A DNA stretch of 64,000 bases, taken from assembly GCF_009497655.1 (NCBI RefSeq), contig NZ_CP023318.1, forward strand, positions 62,001-126,000, in the 5' to 3' direction. The position numbers were made by a program, and so were the translations under genes. Source of the stretch: Priestia megaterium. Lineage in GTDB: Bacteria > Bacillota > Bacilli > Bacillales > Bacillaceae_H. Under the pieces are notes generated by a model. It was not told the origin of the DNA, did not search any database, and worked only from the letters and a program-made list of their open reading frames with translations. How positions within the stretch are numbered: position 1 is the stretch's first letter; each line of letters starts with the position of its first letter. Below, piece after piece: positions 1-7,193 of the stretch.

Positions 1-15
1 CAGTGTTTTAAGGGC

Positions 16-99
16 GGACTTGGCAGGATTTGAACCTGCAAGACACCAAAGTTGTATAGTGTAATACGACTGGCTGCTCTGCCATTGAGCTACAAGTCC
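16..99 (-). tRNA. tRNA-like gene with enlarged anticodon loop
   Basis: Read on the minus strand, a 7-bp acceptor stem (GGACTTG with CAAGTCC), a 4-bp D stem (GCTC/GAGC), a T arm (GCAGG, loop TTCAAAT, CCTGC) and a 5-nt variable region are all present. The only anticodon stem that fits the normal spacing is GCCAG/TTGGT with two G-T pairs, which encloses a 20-nt loop instead of 7. That loop can fold on itself. No CCA is encoded and the base after the acceptor is G. The total is 84 nt. The anticodon cannot be assigned. It may be a decayed plasmid tRNA or a tRNA with a 13-nt insertion; a functional class II tRNA is less likely because the extra length is not in the variable arm. Confidence 0.6.
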
Positions 100-199
100 A
101 CACTACAAGTATGCACATAGTCTTTGTTTATATGTACGACAGAAGAAAATGTAAAAAGTGAAGAAATCCCTTAGAAGCTAAATTATTATTAGGATATGT

Positions 200-224
200 T
201 TATTTAGAACACTGTTCTAAATAA
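200..224. promoter_or_regulatory. 25-bp palindrome upstream of the OB/ParB-like gene
   Basis: Two perfect 11-nt arms (TTATTTAGAAC and GTTCTAAATAA) flank a 3-nt centre, 36 bases before the start codon at 260. The core GAAC-N3-GTTC resembles a LexA box but has a 3-nt spacer rather than 4, so it is not called one. It is best read as an operator for the gene at 260. Confidence 0.5.
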
Positions 225-259
225 TAAATAAATCTATATCTACGCAGGAGGAGCACATT

Positions 260-1039
260 ATGCCACATAAAATTACGTTAACTGGATCAGCCACAGGACC
301 ACTACGAGAATACGATCGCTATGTTGCCTTTGATATGCGTGAAAAAGGGTCACCATCTGCGCCTAAAGGCTTGAAGAAGAGTACGTTTATTTCGTACACG
401 GTATTTGTTGCAAAGAAGGCTTTTAACAAAACAGGTCTCACGAAAAAAAGTATTATGCATGAAAAAATCTTAATTCAAGGCGAACCAACTTTAGACATTC
501 CGATTGATGAATGCCCTGGTGAAGTAGGTGTAATCTGCTTCCAGATTACCGTTCTCCCGAATAAGAAAGACAAAGAAGACAATGAACCAAACGATAAAAA
601 AGAGGCCAAACAAGAGGCTTCTGCAGCGCAACAAGAAGTTGCTGCTACCAAACAGGAAGAAAAACCGGCACCTACTTCTCAACCTGCAGCAAATGAAGAG
701 AAGAAAGCTGAAAAAGTACAGACAGAAGTGAAGGAGACACCTGTTCAAGAGAAAAAGGTGGAGCCACAAAAGAAACAAATAACAAATCAGCCAAAAGGGA
801 CACAAGATCTTCTGAGTTTCGACGAAATCATCGTACCTGAAGAGTTCTTAAAGACACGTCCAAACCCTCAAAAAACACAAAAGGTCATTGATTTTGTGAA
901 ACGTACAGGGCGCCTGGATGAGCCATTAACGATCGAAAAAGGATCGAATATCTTGAAAGATGGTTACCGTCGTTATATTGTGGCCAAAACCCTTAAAATG
1001 GATAAAGTTCCAGTTATGTACGAATACCAGAAGTCATAA
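260..1039 (+). CDS. OB-fold-like plus ParB-like domain protein
   Basis: A 259-residue protein with an AGGAGG ribosome site. Residues 1-100 look like a compact beta-rich domain, possibly an OB fold of the single-strand-binding type. Residues about 100-180 are a Lys/Glu/Gln/Ala-rich charged linker. The C-terminal about 75 residues resemble a ParB/Srx-like domain: an IIVPEEFL-type opening, then GSNILKDGYRRYIVAKTL, where the DGYRR element matches the DG(N/H)RR box of ParB N-terminal domains. No HTH follows, so this is not a full ParB. A role in plasmid DNA binding or maintenance is inferred. The palindrome at 200-224 may control it. The exact function is unknown. Confidence 0.7.
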   Translation: MPHKITLTGSATGPLREYDRYVAFDMREKGSPSAPKGLKKSTFISYTVFVAKKAFNKTGLTKKSIMHEKILIQGEPTLDIPIDECPGEVGVICFQITVLPNKKDKEDNEPNDKKEAKQEASAAQQEVAATKQEEKPAPTSQPAANEEKKAEKVQTEVKETPVQEKKVEPQKKQITNQPKGTQDLLSFDEIIVPEEFLKTRPNPQKTQKVIDFVKRTGRLDEPLTIEKGSNILKDGYRRYIVAKTLKMDKVPVMYEYQKS

Positions 1040-1082
1040 TGTATTTCCTTGAAGATGACCCATTGCAAGGAGAGCGATAACA

Positions 1083-1577
1083 GTGACGATTGTGAAGGAA
1101 AGCATCATTTATCCATTACCACAGGATCAAGACATTGCAGAAATAGAAGGTTCTTTTCGCGTCCAACTGCCTAACGATTATAAAGAATTCTTGAAACAAT
1201 ATAACGGATGTACAGTAATAGATTCTACACCACTAACAATCATCAATAAGAGGTGTCAAATTGAACGTTTTTTGGGCATTATTAAAAACTTCAATGAGCA
1301 TCCTTATGGTGTGTATGATATTGGTTGCTGCGAAACCTCTTTAGGAGAACAAGGCCGGAATTTTTATGATGAAGATCTCATTGGATCTGAATTAATTCCA
1401 ATTGCGAAGCTAGCATGGGGAGATTATTTATGTTTGAACTTTCACTACGATAAGAACAATCCGTCTGTTGATTTCCTAGACTACGAAGAATCATATGAAT
1501 GTGATCCAGCTACATCAAAGATTGCTGATACCTTTCAAGATTTTTTGAGTATGTTATTATCTAAGGATACAAAATAG
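1083..1577 (+). CDS. SMI1/KNR4 (SUKH) family protein
   Basis: A GTG-started protein of 164 residues behind an AAGGAGAG site. The N-terminal pattern (a short helix, then LPNDYKEFLKQYNG) and the later IPIAKLAWGDYLCLNF strand followed by a C-terminal FQDFLSMLL helix are typical of SUKH-1 proteins. Members of this family are usually immunity proteins against polymorphic nuclease or deaminase toxins. No toxin gene is visible next to it, so it is an orphan immunity gene here or protects against toxins of neighbouring cells. The family call is firm; the role is inferred. Confidence 0.75.
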   Translation: MTIVKESIIYPLPQDQDIAEIEGSFRVQLPNDYKEFLKQYNGCTVIDSTPLTIINKRCQIERFLGIIKNFNEHPYGVYDIGCCETSLGEQGRNFYDEDLIGSELIPIAKLAWGDYLCLNFHYDKNNPSVDFLDYEESYECDPATSKIADTFQDFLSMLLSKDTK

Positions 1578-1648
1578 CAGAAAATGCTATTTCGTAATGA
1601 GATTATCTACTCATTTTGATTTTCAATCATAAAAGAGGAAGTGTCGAC

Positions 1649-2068
1649 ATGAAAAAGTGGCTTTGGATCATGTTATCCGTTGGAGTTATTACTCTCGTGT
1701 TTATGATAAATTACTTTATAGACAAAAGTCAGCAACAACAAAGCATGATACACAGCGTCTCACTTACAACCAGCACATCTCCTGAGCAACAAAACATTGT
1801 AGAAGTAAAAAAAATGTACAAACAAACCACTGATTACTTTGATTATGAGCAAAAACAAAAGGCTGATTCTCTTAGGATGTACTACGGACAACCGGGAAGC
1901 ACTCTTAACCAATATAAAGAGCTTCAAGGCATTCAACCTTCTATGATTCATGATGTGAATGTGCATTGGAAAAGTGAGCAACATGTCATCATCAACATTA
2001 TGAAAACGAATCACCAACACAAAAACAAGGTATACAAACGATTTAACTATAACCTTAGCGAAATGTAG
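1649..2068 (+). CDS. Small membrane-anchored protein, unknown function
   Basis: The ATG at 1649 is chosen over an upstream TTG at 1616 because AGAGGAAG lies at good distance before it. The 139-residue product starts MKKWLWIMLSV, has one membrane segment near residues 4-20, a Gln-rich stretch, and a soluble polar remainder outside the membrane. No family was recognised. It sits 5 bases before the RDD fragment at 2073 and may have formed an operon with the gene that fragment came from. Confidence 0.6.
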   Translation: MKKWLWIMLSVGVITLVFMINYFIDKSQQQQSMIHSVSLTTSTSPEQQNIVEVKKMYKQTTDYFDYEQKQKADSLRMYYGQPGSTLNQYKELQGIQPSMIHDVNVHWKSEQHVIINIMKTNHQHKNKVYKRFNYNLSEM

Positions 2069-2072
2069 ATCT

Positions 2073-2252
2073 ATGGTTTTACGTGTCTTCATCGCGAGTC
2101 TTATGTGTGGTCTTACAATAACAATAGTTGTTATCATTAGCCTTTTTATGGTGGTTTACCGCCAGCATAAGCGAAGTTTACACGATTCGATGGCAGCTAC
2201 CTATGTGAAACGTGTAGATCCTACCACAGTAGACAGCTCTGAACTTATTTAA
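2073..2252 (+). pseudogene. RDD-family fragment (C-terminal part only)
   Basis: A 59-residue reading frame matches the C-terminal third of the intact RDD protein at 2868-3314: compare FMVVYRQHKRSLHDSMAATY with FMVVFRKDKRSLHDMMAGTY. The first two membrane helices of the RDD fold are missing. It is probably a truncated paralogue left by duplication and deletion; translation is possible since an ATG is present, but a functional RDD protein is not. Confidence 0.7.
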
Positions 2253-2334
2253 AGCTTTTTTTTAAAGAGCAATGTTATATATTCAATAACCCTATTATTT
2301 CTACTCTTTTACATTTCAAAAAGGAGAAACTTAT

Positions 2335-2682
2335 ATGAAAAAGTCAACACCTTGTCCAGGGTGTCAAAAACCTATTACAATTGAGCATTTCGAAGATTTT
2401 TCAAGTCCTTTTACAATGAAATGTCCGCATTGTCGAGAAAAACTGAAGGAAACCAAAATGACCCCGTGGTTACTGTTATTAGCTGTTATTATCATTCCTT
2501 TATTGGTTTATCTAGGAATTACGGTTAAAAGTTTCTTGGCCGGCCATTTTCCTGTTGTTGAAAAGGTACCAACTATGATTGTATTTATGGCTTTTTGTTA
2601 CCCTGTGTATGCCTTATATGAAGCTTATAATGCCGTTATTATCTTTAATAAGGGAAATTTACAACTAAAAAAAACTAATTAA
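2335..2682 (+). CDS. Zinc-ribbon membrane protein
   Basis: A 115-residue protein behind AAAGGAGAAAC. Two CxxC knuckles (CPGC at about 7-10 and CPHC at about 31-34) form a short N-terminal zinc ribbon on the likely cytoplasmic side. Two hydrophobic helices follow, about 44-66 and 80-105. It lies between the RDD fragment and the intact RDD gene. Nothing in the sequence gives a more specific role. Confidence 0.65.
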   Translation: MKKSTPCPGCQKPITIEHFEDFSSPFTMKCPHCREKLKETKMTPWLLLLAVIIIPLLVYLGITVKSFLAGHFPVVEKVPTMIVFMAFCYPVYALYEAYNAVIIFNKGNLQLKKTN

Positions 2683-2867
2683 TCTTTTATCTCTCTTCTA
2701 TAAATATGTCTTTAACAATATCAATACTAGAGACATGTATTTTATTTTTAGTGGATAAATTTAAAATATTTTATATTTTTTACCTTCCTCTTCAATCATG
2801 TTATCATCATCTGAGGAGCTATTTAGATAGATAAAGTGTTAATTTACAAGAAGGGGAGAAATATAAA

Positions 2868-3314
2868 GTGGATCAAGTAACAAAACCAGCAGGATTTTGG
2901 ATACGCCTATTAGGAAATCTGTTAGATGGCATTATTGTAAGTATTCCTTTGGGGCTTATTGGCTTTCTTATTACAGGAGACTTTGATCGTGAAGATCCCA
3001 TTACATCACTCATAGGTTTTATCTATGCAGTTGCTGTACCTATTTTATGGTATGGATATACTATAGGGAAACGAATTGTTGGAGTGAGAATTGTCAAAGT
3101 CAATGGAAAGAAACTTGGAATTGGAGCAATGCTATTAAGAGTTCTTGTAGCCGGCATTGTTTATGGTATTACATTAGGTATTGCGTTAATTGTAAGTGTG
3201 TTCATGGTGGTTTTCCGTAAGGATAAAAGAAGTCTTCATGACATGATGGCAGGCACTTACGTTACATATTCAAAACCAGGTGAAATAGAGGATAAACAGG
3301 CATTTGTAGATTAA
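2868..3314 (+). CDS. RDD family membrane protein
   Basis: A GTG start follows AAGGGGAGAAATATAAA. The 148-residue protein shows the RDD pattern: FWIRLLGNLLDGIIV, with Arg and Asp in the first helix, YGYTIGKRIVGVRIV between helices two and three, and FRKDKRSLHDMMAGTYV at the end. RDD proteins are three-helix membrane proteins; some have been linked to ion transport, most are uncharacterised. It has a terminator downstream at 3504. A truncated paralogue lies at 2073. Confidence 0.85.
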   Translation: MDQVTKPAGFWIRLLGNLLDGIIVSIPLGLIGFLITGDFDREDPITSLIGFIYAVAVPILWYGYTIGKRIVGVRIVKVNGKKLGIGAMLLRVLVAGIVYGITLGIALIVSVFMVVFRKDKRSLHDMMAGTYVTYSKPGEIEDKQAFVD

Positions 3315-3614
3315 TACTTAATCTACAATAGGGTAACTTGTGATTTATTACCTTTTGTTATTCCAGATACAGATAGCAAATTGAGAAGGTTGCCATATTC
3401 AATAGTAAAGATACTTTTGATAGAATAACATGGAAAGTTAAACTTTCATTTCATATGCATTACCGAATATCCTTTATTTCTAATCTACTATTTGAGACTA
3501 TTTAAAACTCCTACACCTTAATGGGTAGGAGTTTTTTCTGTGTATTACCTATAGAGTATAAGCAGATAGCTACACATTTGAAAATTTCTTGAGGTGTGAA
3601 GGGTTAACTATAGA
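3315..3614. other. Intergenic stretch, 300 bases
   Basis: AT-rich sequence between convergent genes. It holds the terminator at 3504-3537; nothing else stands out. Confidence 0.6.
3504..3537 (+). terminator. Rho-independent terminator after the RDD gene
   Basis: The arms AAAACTCCTAC and GTAGGAGTTTT form an 11-bp stem followed by a T run. Confidence 0.75.
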
Positions 3615-3746
3615 TTATTGAATAAACTCATTATTTTCTTGTTCCACTATCCATACAAGTAACTCTTTTTCTTTGCTATTTAAATGTCGACCTAAACGTT
3701 TTTCAAAATCAAAAACTAATTCGTCGAAACGAGGGCTATTTTTCAT
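3615..3746 (-). CDS. Small soluble protein, 43 residues
   Basis: A 43-residue frame starts at an ATG preceded by AGGAGGAATATAG. The product is charged and helical (KRLGRHLNSKEKELLVWIVEQE) with no membrane segment. The strong ribosome site and compositional bias support translation. No family was recognised. Confidence 0.55.
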   Translation of the reverse strand: MKNSPRFDELVFDFEKRLGRHLNSKEKELLVWIVEQENNEFIQ

Positions 3747-3872
3747 CTATATTCCTCCTGTGCCATCTGCAGTATAAGGTATAAAAGATATATTTAATAT
3801 AAATCTTTATCCTTGTTTCTTGTTACTGAAACTTTGCTCACTTTTAAGATGTTTTCAATCATATTTAGAACA

Positions 3873-3910
3873 AAGACCGCCCATTATGTCTCATTATATA
3901 AGGCGGTCTT
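3873..3910. terminator. Hairpin between convergent genes
   Basis: AAGACCGCC and GGCGGTCTT are perfect 9-bp arms around a 20-nt loop. The right arm ends in TT on the plus strand and the minus-strand reading ends in CTTTGTT, so it can serve genes reading leftward from 3968. Confidence 0.5.
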
Positions 3911-3967
3911 AACTGTATTCATGCTATATGTTTATGCCCAAAATATCGACACTATTCTAAAAAGACG

Positions 3968-4342
3968 TCAGGTAAAAAAGCCAATGGCTAAAATCAATGC
4001 CACACAAGCCAAATAGATATTCCCACTCCAATCTCTCTTTTCCCTTTCATGCACTGCATAACTGTTATAAGAACCTTCAATCGGCTCTATTTTAAGTTTT
4101 CGTTGGACTTCTTTATCTAAGATCAAGTCTAATTCCTCCATTGTTTGATAATTGTAAGGTAGGAATCGCCCTTGTACGTCTCTCGATCGGTTGCTGACGT
4201 CTCGTAATTCTTTCTGTCTTTTCATGGCTAGAGGACTGTTGGTTGAATTCAAGAGTTTTTCCAGAGAACGATTGGCCGTCTGTTGATGTTCCAAGTAACG
4301 CAGAAGTTCTTGTAGACGTTCTTTTTCTCTCACCGTCATCAT
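3968..4342 (-). CDS. Helical protein with C-terminal membrane helix
   Basis: The ATG at 4342 has GGAGGAGGAGAAA just upstream, so it is preferred to the longer frame that begins at 4438. The 124-residue product opens with a charged helix (REKERLQELLRYLEHQQ), then a polar middle, and ends with one hydrophobic helix (NIYLACVALILAIGFF), so it is probably a tail-anchored membrane protein. It overlaps the neighbouring frame 4113-4634 by about 230 bases in another phase. Function unknown. Confidence 0.6.
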   Translation of the reverse strand: MMTVREKERLQELLRYLEHQQTANRSLEKLLNSTNSPLAMKRQKELRDVSNRSRDVQGRFLPYNYQTMEELDLILDKEVQRKLKIEPIEGSYNSYAVHEREKRDWSGNIYLACVALILAIGFFT

Positions 4343-4634
4343 TTTCTCCTCCTCCTTTCTCTTCGATGTTGGGTTCTTGTTCCATCCATAACGGGTGGGA
4401 AGCAGACTGCCATGGAGAGGAGGGGAGAGGGACGTCACTCATTTTATACTGATTCATTAGCGCTAAAAAAACAGGGTTGTGCGCTGCTGTAAAAAGCGCA
4501 CATCTTATAATTTGATTTCGGTCTAACTCGGTAGCCTGAAACAGACTATCTACATATGTACGATAAATAGAATGATACCGCACAGTTGGTCGATAGGTGT
4601 CTACATGATTTTTCGGATTCTTATTTTTCTTCAT
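4113..4634 (-). CDS. Unknown protein; 3' part overlaps the next gene out of phase
   Basis: A 173-residue frame whose first about 95 residues look like real coding sequence (YHSIYRTYVDSLFQATELD, RNQIIRCALFTAAHN). The remainder, reading through 4342-4113, is Ser/Thr/Arg-rich low-complexity sequence typical of an out-of-frame translation, while the gene at 3968-4342 occupies another phase of the same bases. The ancestral stop may have been lost by a frameshift. The start overlaps the end of the 38-residue gene at 4621 by 14 bases, which suggests coupled translation. Confidence 0.5.
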   Translation of the reverse strand: MKKNKNPKNHVDTYRPTVRYHSIYRTYVDSLFQATELDRNQIIRCALFTAAHNPVFLALMNQYKMSDVPLPSSPWQSASHPLWMEQEPNIEEKGGGENDDGERKRTSTRTSALLGTSTDGQSFSGKTLEFNQQSSSHEKTERITRRQQPIERRTRAIPTLQLSNNGGIRLDLR

Positions 4635-4737
4635 ATGCGCTTTTCTCTTTCAAAATGACCTCTAACATCTGCTTACCTTCTAACGTTAAATAGACGTCTT
4701 TTCGACTCAATAACGTGATTGCTAATTCTTTTGTCAT
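4621..4737 (-). CDS. Small protein, 38 residues, first of a three-gene cluster
   Basis: A 38-residue frame (MTKELAITLLSRKDVYLTLE...) preceded by TGGAGCG. It ends inside the start of the frame at 4634, so three minus-strand genes form one compact unit, divergent from the XRE regulator at 4891. The product is soluble and acidic-basic mixed. No family recognised. Confidence 0.45.
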   Translation of the reverse strand: MTKELAITLLSRKDVYLTLEGKQMLEVILKEKSAYEEK

Positions 4738-4819
4738 TTCAATCGCTCCATTCTTGGTAGCATAAGGTGACGTCTCTTTCTGACGTCTTACTCTATGATA
4801 TGAGCCAATGCTTGTCCTA

Positions 4820-4857
4820 TATGTAACTTTTTTTCTTATGATTAAAAAAGTTACATA
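4820..4857. promoter_or_regulatory. 14-bp inverted repeat in the divergent promoter region
   Basis: TATGTAACTTTTTT and AAAAAAGTTACATA are perfect arms around a 10-nt centre, between the leftward small-gene cluster and the XRE gene at 4891. It is a good candidate operator for the XRE protein controlling both directions. Confidence 0.5.
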
Positions 4858-4890
4858 ATGTCCATACTTCTTGATAAAGGAGATGGATGT

Positions 4891-5121
4891 ATGATTCTAG
4901 GCTTAGGAAAGAAGCGAACAAGGTTTGGAAGGTGGTTGGATAAGCAAGAAGATATCAATCAATTAGAACTCGAAAATGCCACAAAGTTAAGTCGTCCAAC
5001 CATATCGAGGCTTTGTAATGATAAAAACTACATACCTAAATACTCCACAATTTATAGAATAAATGCAGGGTTACGAAAGTTAAAGAAGGATGTAAAAGTA
5101 GAAGATTTTCTACAGTTGTAA
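4891..5121 (+). CDS. XRE-like helix-turn-helix regulator
   Basis: The ATG at 4891 with AAAGGAGATGGATGT is preferred to the ATG at 4858, which lies in the inverted repeat. The 76-residue protein is little more than a DNA-binding domain: NQLELENATKLSRPTISRLC forms the HTH, followed by YSTIYRINAGLRKLKKDVKVEDFL. Small Cro/CI-like proteins of this kind regulate neighbouring genes on phages and plasmids. The likely targets are its own promoter and the divergent cluster ending at 3968. Confidence 0.75.
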   Translation: MILGLGKKRTRFGRWLDKQEDINQLELENATKLSRPTISRLCNDKNYIPKYSTIYRINAGLRKLKKDVKVEDFLQL

Positions 5122-5552
5122 ATAGGTAATGCACTTAAGGCTTGTAAATGGAGTTATTAATACTAATAATTTAGCTAAATTAAATCTTGATAAAAAATGA
5201 TTATATGAAAAATTTCAGGAATTAGATATAAGTTCTATTTCATAGGTATTTTATGCAGAAGTTCACAAAAATGGTCAGCTTTTCATTTCTCTCTGTTAAG
5301 CTTTCATAAACTAAATTGCTAATCACATATTCCTATAAAAAACCTAGATTCAGTATAGGTTCAACCTATTGGATTTTTAAAAAAGGTGTTGCACTGTTAG
5401 AGCGAACATCCAATACTTTAATATAGCTAAAAAAGAATAGTTGAATATATAAAAGGACGTTATCTATAAAGATAATGTCCTTTTATATGGATGTAATATT
5501 ACATAGGGTACGGTAAATCGTGTACCCTGGGAATCCGGCAAGCAACTTAAAT
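5122..5552. other. Intergenic stretch, about 430 bases
   Basis: AT-rich with no coding signal. It includes a short dyad near 5341-5370 (AACCTA...TAGGTT repeated) and the terminator at 5451. Confidence 0.5.
5451..5484. terminator. Terminator after the DUF3243 gene
   Basis: AAAAGGACGTTATCT and AGATAATGTCCTTTT form a 15-bp stem (one G-T) with a 4-nt loop; it is symmetric enough to act in both directions. Confidence 0.65.
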
Positions 5553-5870
5553 CTATTCTTTAACTAATTTAACAAGCATATGAGCAAGGTGATGTTGCTC
5601 TTCTTCATTTCCAACTTTCCATAGTTCATGCAATAAATATTGTTCTTCATTTTGTGGTTCCTCATGTTTTGCCAAATAATCAGCTATTTTTTTAGCTGCC
5701 AAAGTTAATTGATCATCATTTAAGCCTAATTTCTCACCTTTTGTGACTTTATCTCCTAAGTATGTTTTAAAATCGTTAAAACTAGAAAGAATATTGTCTT
5801 TCTTCTCTTGACTCATCTCATTTAATTTATTCTCTACTTTATTTTCAACAGTTCCTGTATTATTGTTCAT
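5553..5870 (-). CDS. DUF3243 family protein (YmfJ-like)
   Basis: The start at 5870 is preceded by GAGGAGAATGGAAA; a longer frame to 5888 begins inside that ribosome site. The 105-residue product matches the DUF3243 pattern, including ILSSFNDFKTYLGDKV, LNDDQLTLAAKKIADYLAKHEEP and EQYLLHELWKVGNEEEQHHLAHMLVKLV. The family is common in Bacillus (YmfJ of B. subtilis, about 85 residues) and small, soluble and helical, without a defined function. This copy has an Asn-rich N-terminal extension. Confidence 0.8.
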   Translation of the reverse strand: MNNNTGTVENKVENKLNEMSQEKKDNILSSFNDFKTYLGDKVTKGEKLGLNDDQLTLAAKKIADYLAKHEEPQNEEQYLLHELWKVGNEEEQHHLAHMLVKLVKE

Positions 5871-6188
5871 TTTCCATTCTCCTCTCAATTAAATGTTGAT
5901 GTTCTTACAAGGTAAGTCCCCCAATTAAAGTTATATAAACATTTAATTCCATTTCAATGTGCTGCAATCGTTTAGTCAATAGGTCTTACTCAAGAAGAAA
6001 TGAAGAAGGTATAGTATTGAAAGCAAAGAAGGTTTTCGGAGCTTTTGTTATATTTTTATACACTATTCTTAAGGTTAAGGTATAGAGATGGACGGTCAAA
6101 ATTCTTTTTTCTTTACTTAAAATACAACCAGCTTGTTTGGACTAAAAAGCTCTGCACTTTATATTTCCTTTTTCTAATCGTATAAAAA

Positions 6189-6214
6189 AAGGTGGTCTAA
6201 AATTAGACCACCTT
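6189..6214. terminator. Strong hairpin, bidirectional terminator
   Basis: AAGGTGGTCTA and TAGACCACCTT are perfect 11-bp arms around AAAT, with A residues on the left that give a T run on the minus strand. Confidence 0.65.
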
Positions 6215-6312
6215 CAAATGATTTTATTCTACCAAATAAATTGTGCACTCAATAAGTTGTTCTCAGCCTATCATTCATTGAAAAGGGTTACAAATTTTTC
6301 ATTTTACTTCTT

Positions 6313-6376
6313 TTTTATTTACAGTTATTACTTTTATTATGATCTAAAACTCATTTGAATTTAACTGTAAATAAAA
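6313..6376. repeat. 15-bp inverted repeat
   Basis: TTTTATTTACAGTTA (6313-6327) and TAACTGTAAATAAAA (6362-6376) are perfect arms 34 bases apart. The right arm touches the stop codon of the gene at 6377. There is no U run after it in the minus-strand reading, so it is not an obvious terminator. Confidence 0.5.
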
Positions 6377-6721
6377 TTAGAGAACCAATTTGGGGGATTT
6401 TTTTGTATTGAGTTGCTTAGAGAAATGTTTAAGGTGGTCAAAATCGTCTTGAGAAATAGTTGAATGCAGATCTAGTGCATTTTGTATATCTGATATTATA
6501 CACAAGTCATGTAACTCATGATCTGTGAAGATACCTCTAAGAGGAGTTAATCTAAAGAACAGAGGAATGTTATCATAAAGGCGAGTTCCGCCCTCGACGA
6601 AAAAGATTTGTCGCCATAAATGCCCATAACATGTAGTCATTTCTTTTTCTATTATACTAACAAGTGATATTTCAATATCAAATAGCAAGACATAGGATTC
6701 AAATAAGAGTTCTTTCTTCAT
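6377..6721 (-). CDS. Unknown protein, 114 residues
   Basis: An ATG behind GGGGGGCATGTGA. The product has a hydrophobic amphipathic N-terminal half (LLFESYVLLFDIEISLVSIIE) and a polar C-terminal half (SDIQNALDLHSTISQDDFDHLKHFSKQL), without a clear signal peptide. No family recognised. It stands alone between long non-coding stretches. Confidence 0.5.
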   Translation of the reverse strand: MKKELLFESYVLLFDIEISLVSIIEKEMTTCYGHLWRQIFFVEGGTRLYDNIPLFFRLTPLRGIFTDHELHDLCIISDIQNALDLHSTISQDDFDHLKHFSKQLNTKKSPKLVL

Positions 6722-7193
6722 TCACATGCCCCCCTTTATAAGATTTTAAAAACAGTCAAACTACAGTTACCACCGAGCTCAAGCTAAATTGGATTATGTA
6801 GTATAGAAACACCTTTCACAACAAATACTTTGTTGCTTATCTTCTATATCCATCACTTTTTAGTTGTTTGCCTGTGACATAATATCTGAAAACACCTCTC
6901 TTTCAAGCTAATTGTCCATATTGGGAATTTAGAATTAACTATATGTAGTAGCTTGATCATAAGGTCCACTTCTCCTAAAATGTCAATATCACCTAATTCT
7001 TAAAATAGCACATTTCATTACTATTTACCTCCATTTTGTTACTTATCTTCACATATAACATGACTTTTTTCACCTTTATAAGTAAAAATATTCAAATTTA
7101 TTTGTATTAACAAATGGTTTCATGTAGTAAAATTAATTTTGCTATAAATGAAGGATACAAATAAAAATACATTTATTAAAAGGGGATAAAACA
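6722..7193. other. Intergenic stretch, about 470 bases
   Basis: AT-rich, with no gene seen on either strand. The last 100 bases should hold the promoter of the gene at 7194. Confidence 0.5.

Larger units (their letters stand above)
5871..6376. other. Intergenic stretch, about 500 bases
   Basis: No convincing reading frame. It contains the hairpin at 6189-6214 and an inverted repeat whose right arm abuts the stop of the next gene. Confidence 0.5.

Noticed and set aside
200-224. LexA box upstream of 260
   Set aside because: GAAC and GTTC are 3 rather than 4 bases apart, so it does not fit the Bacillus LexA consensus.
491-805. Minus-strand frame opposite the OB/ParB-like gene
   Set aside because: Cys/Phe/Leu-rich translation of a Lys/Glu-rich coding strand; no ribosome site. 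A shadow frame.
1760-2137. Minus-strand frame over the small membrane gene
   Set aside because: No site, and the plus-strand genes at 1649 and 2073 explain the sequence better.
3813-4016. Plus-strand frame of 67 residues
   Set aside because: TTG start without a site; runs across the hairpin at 3873 and into the antisense of a better gene.
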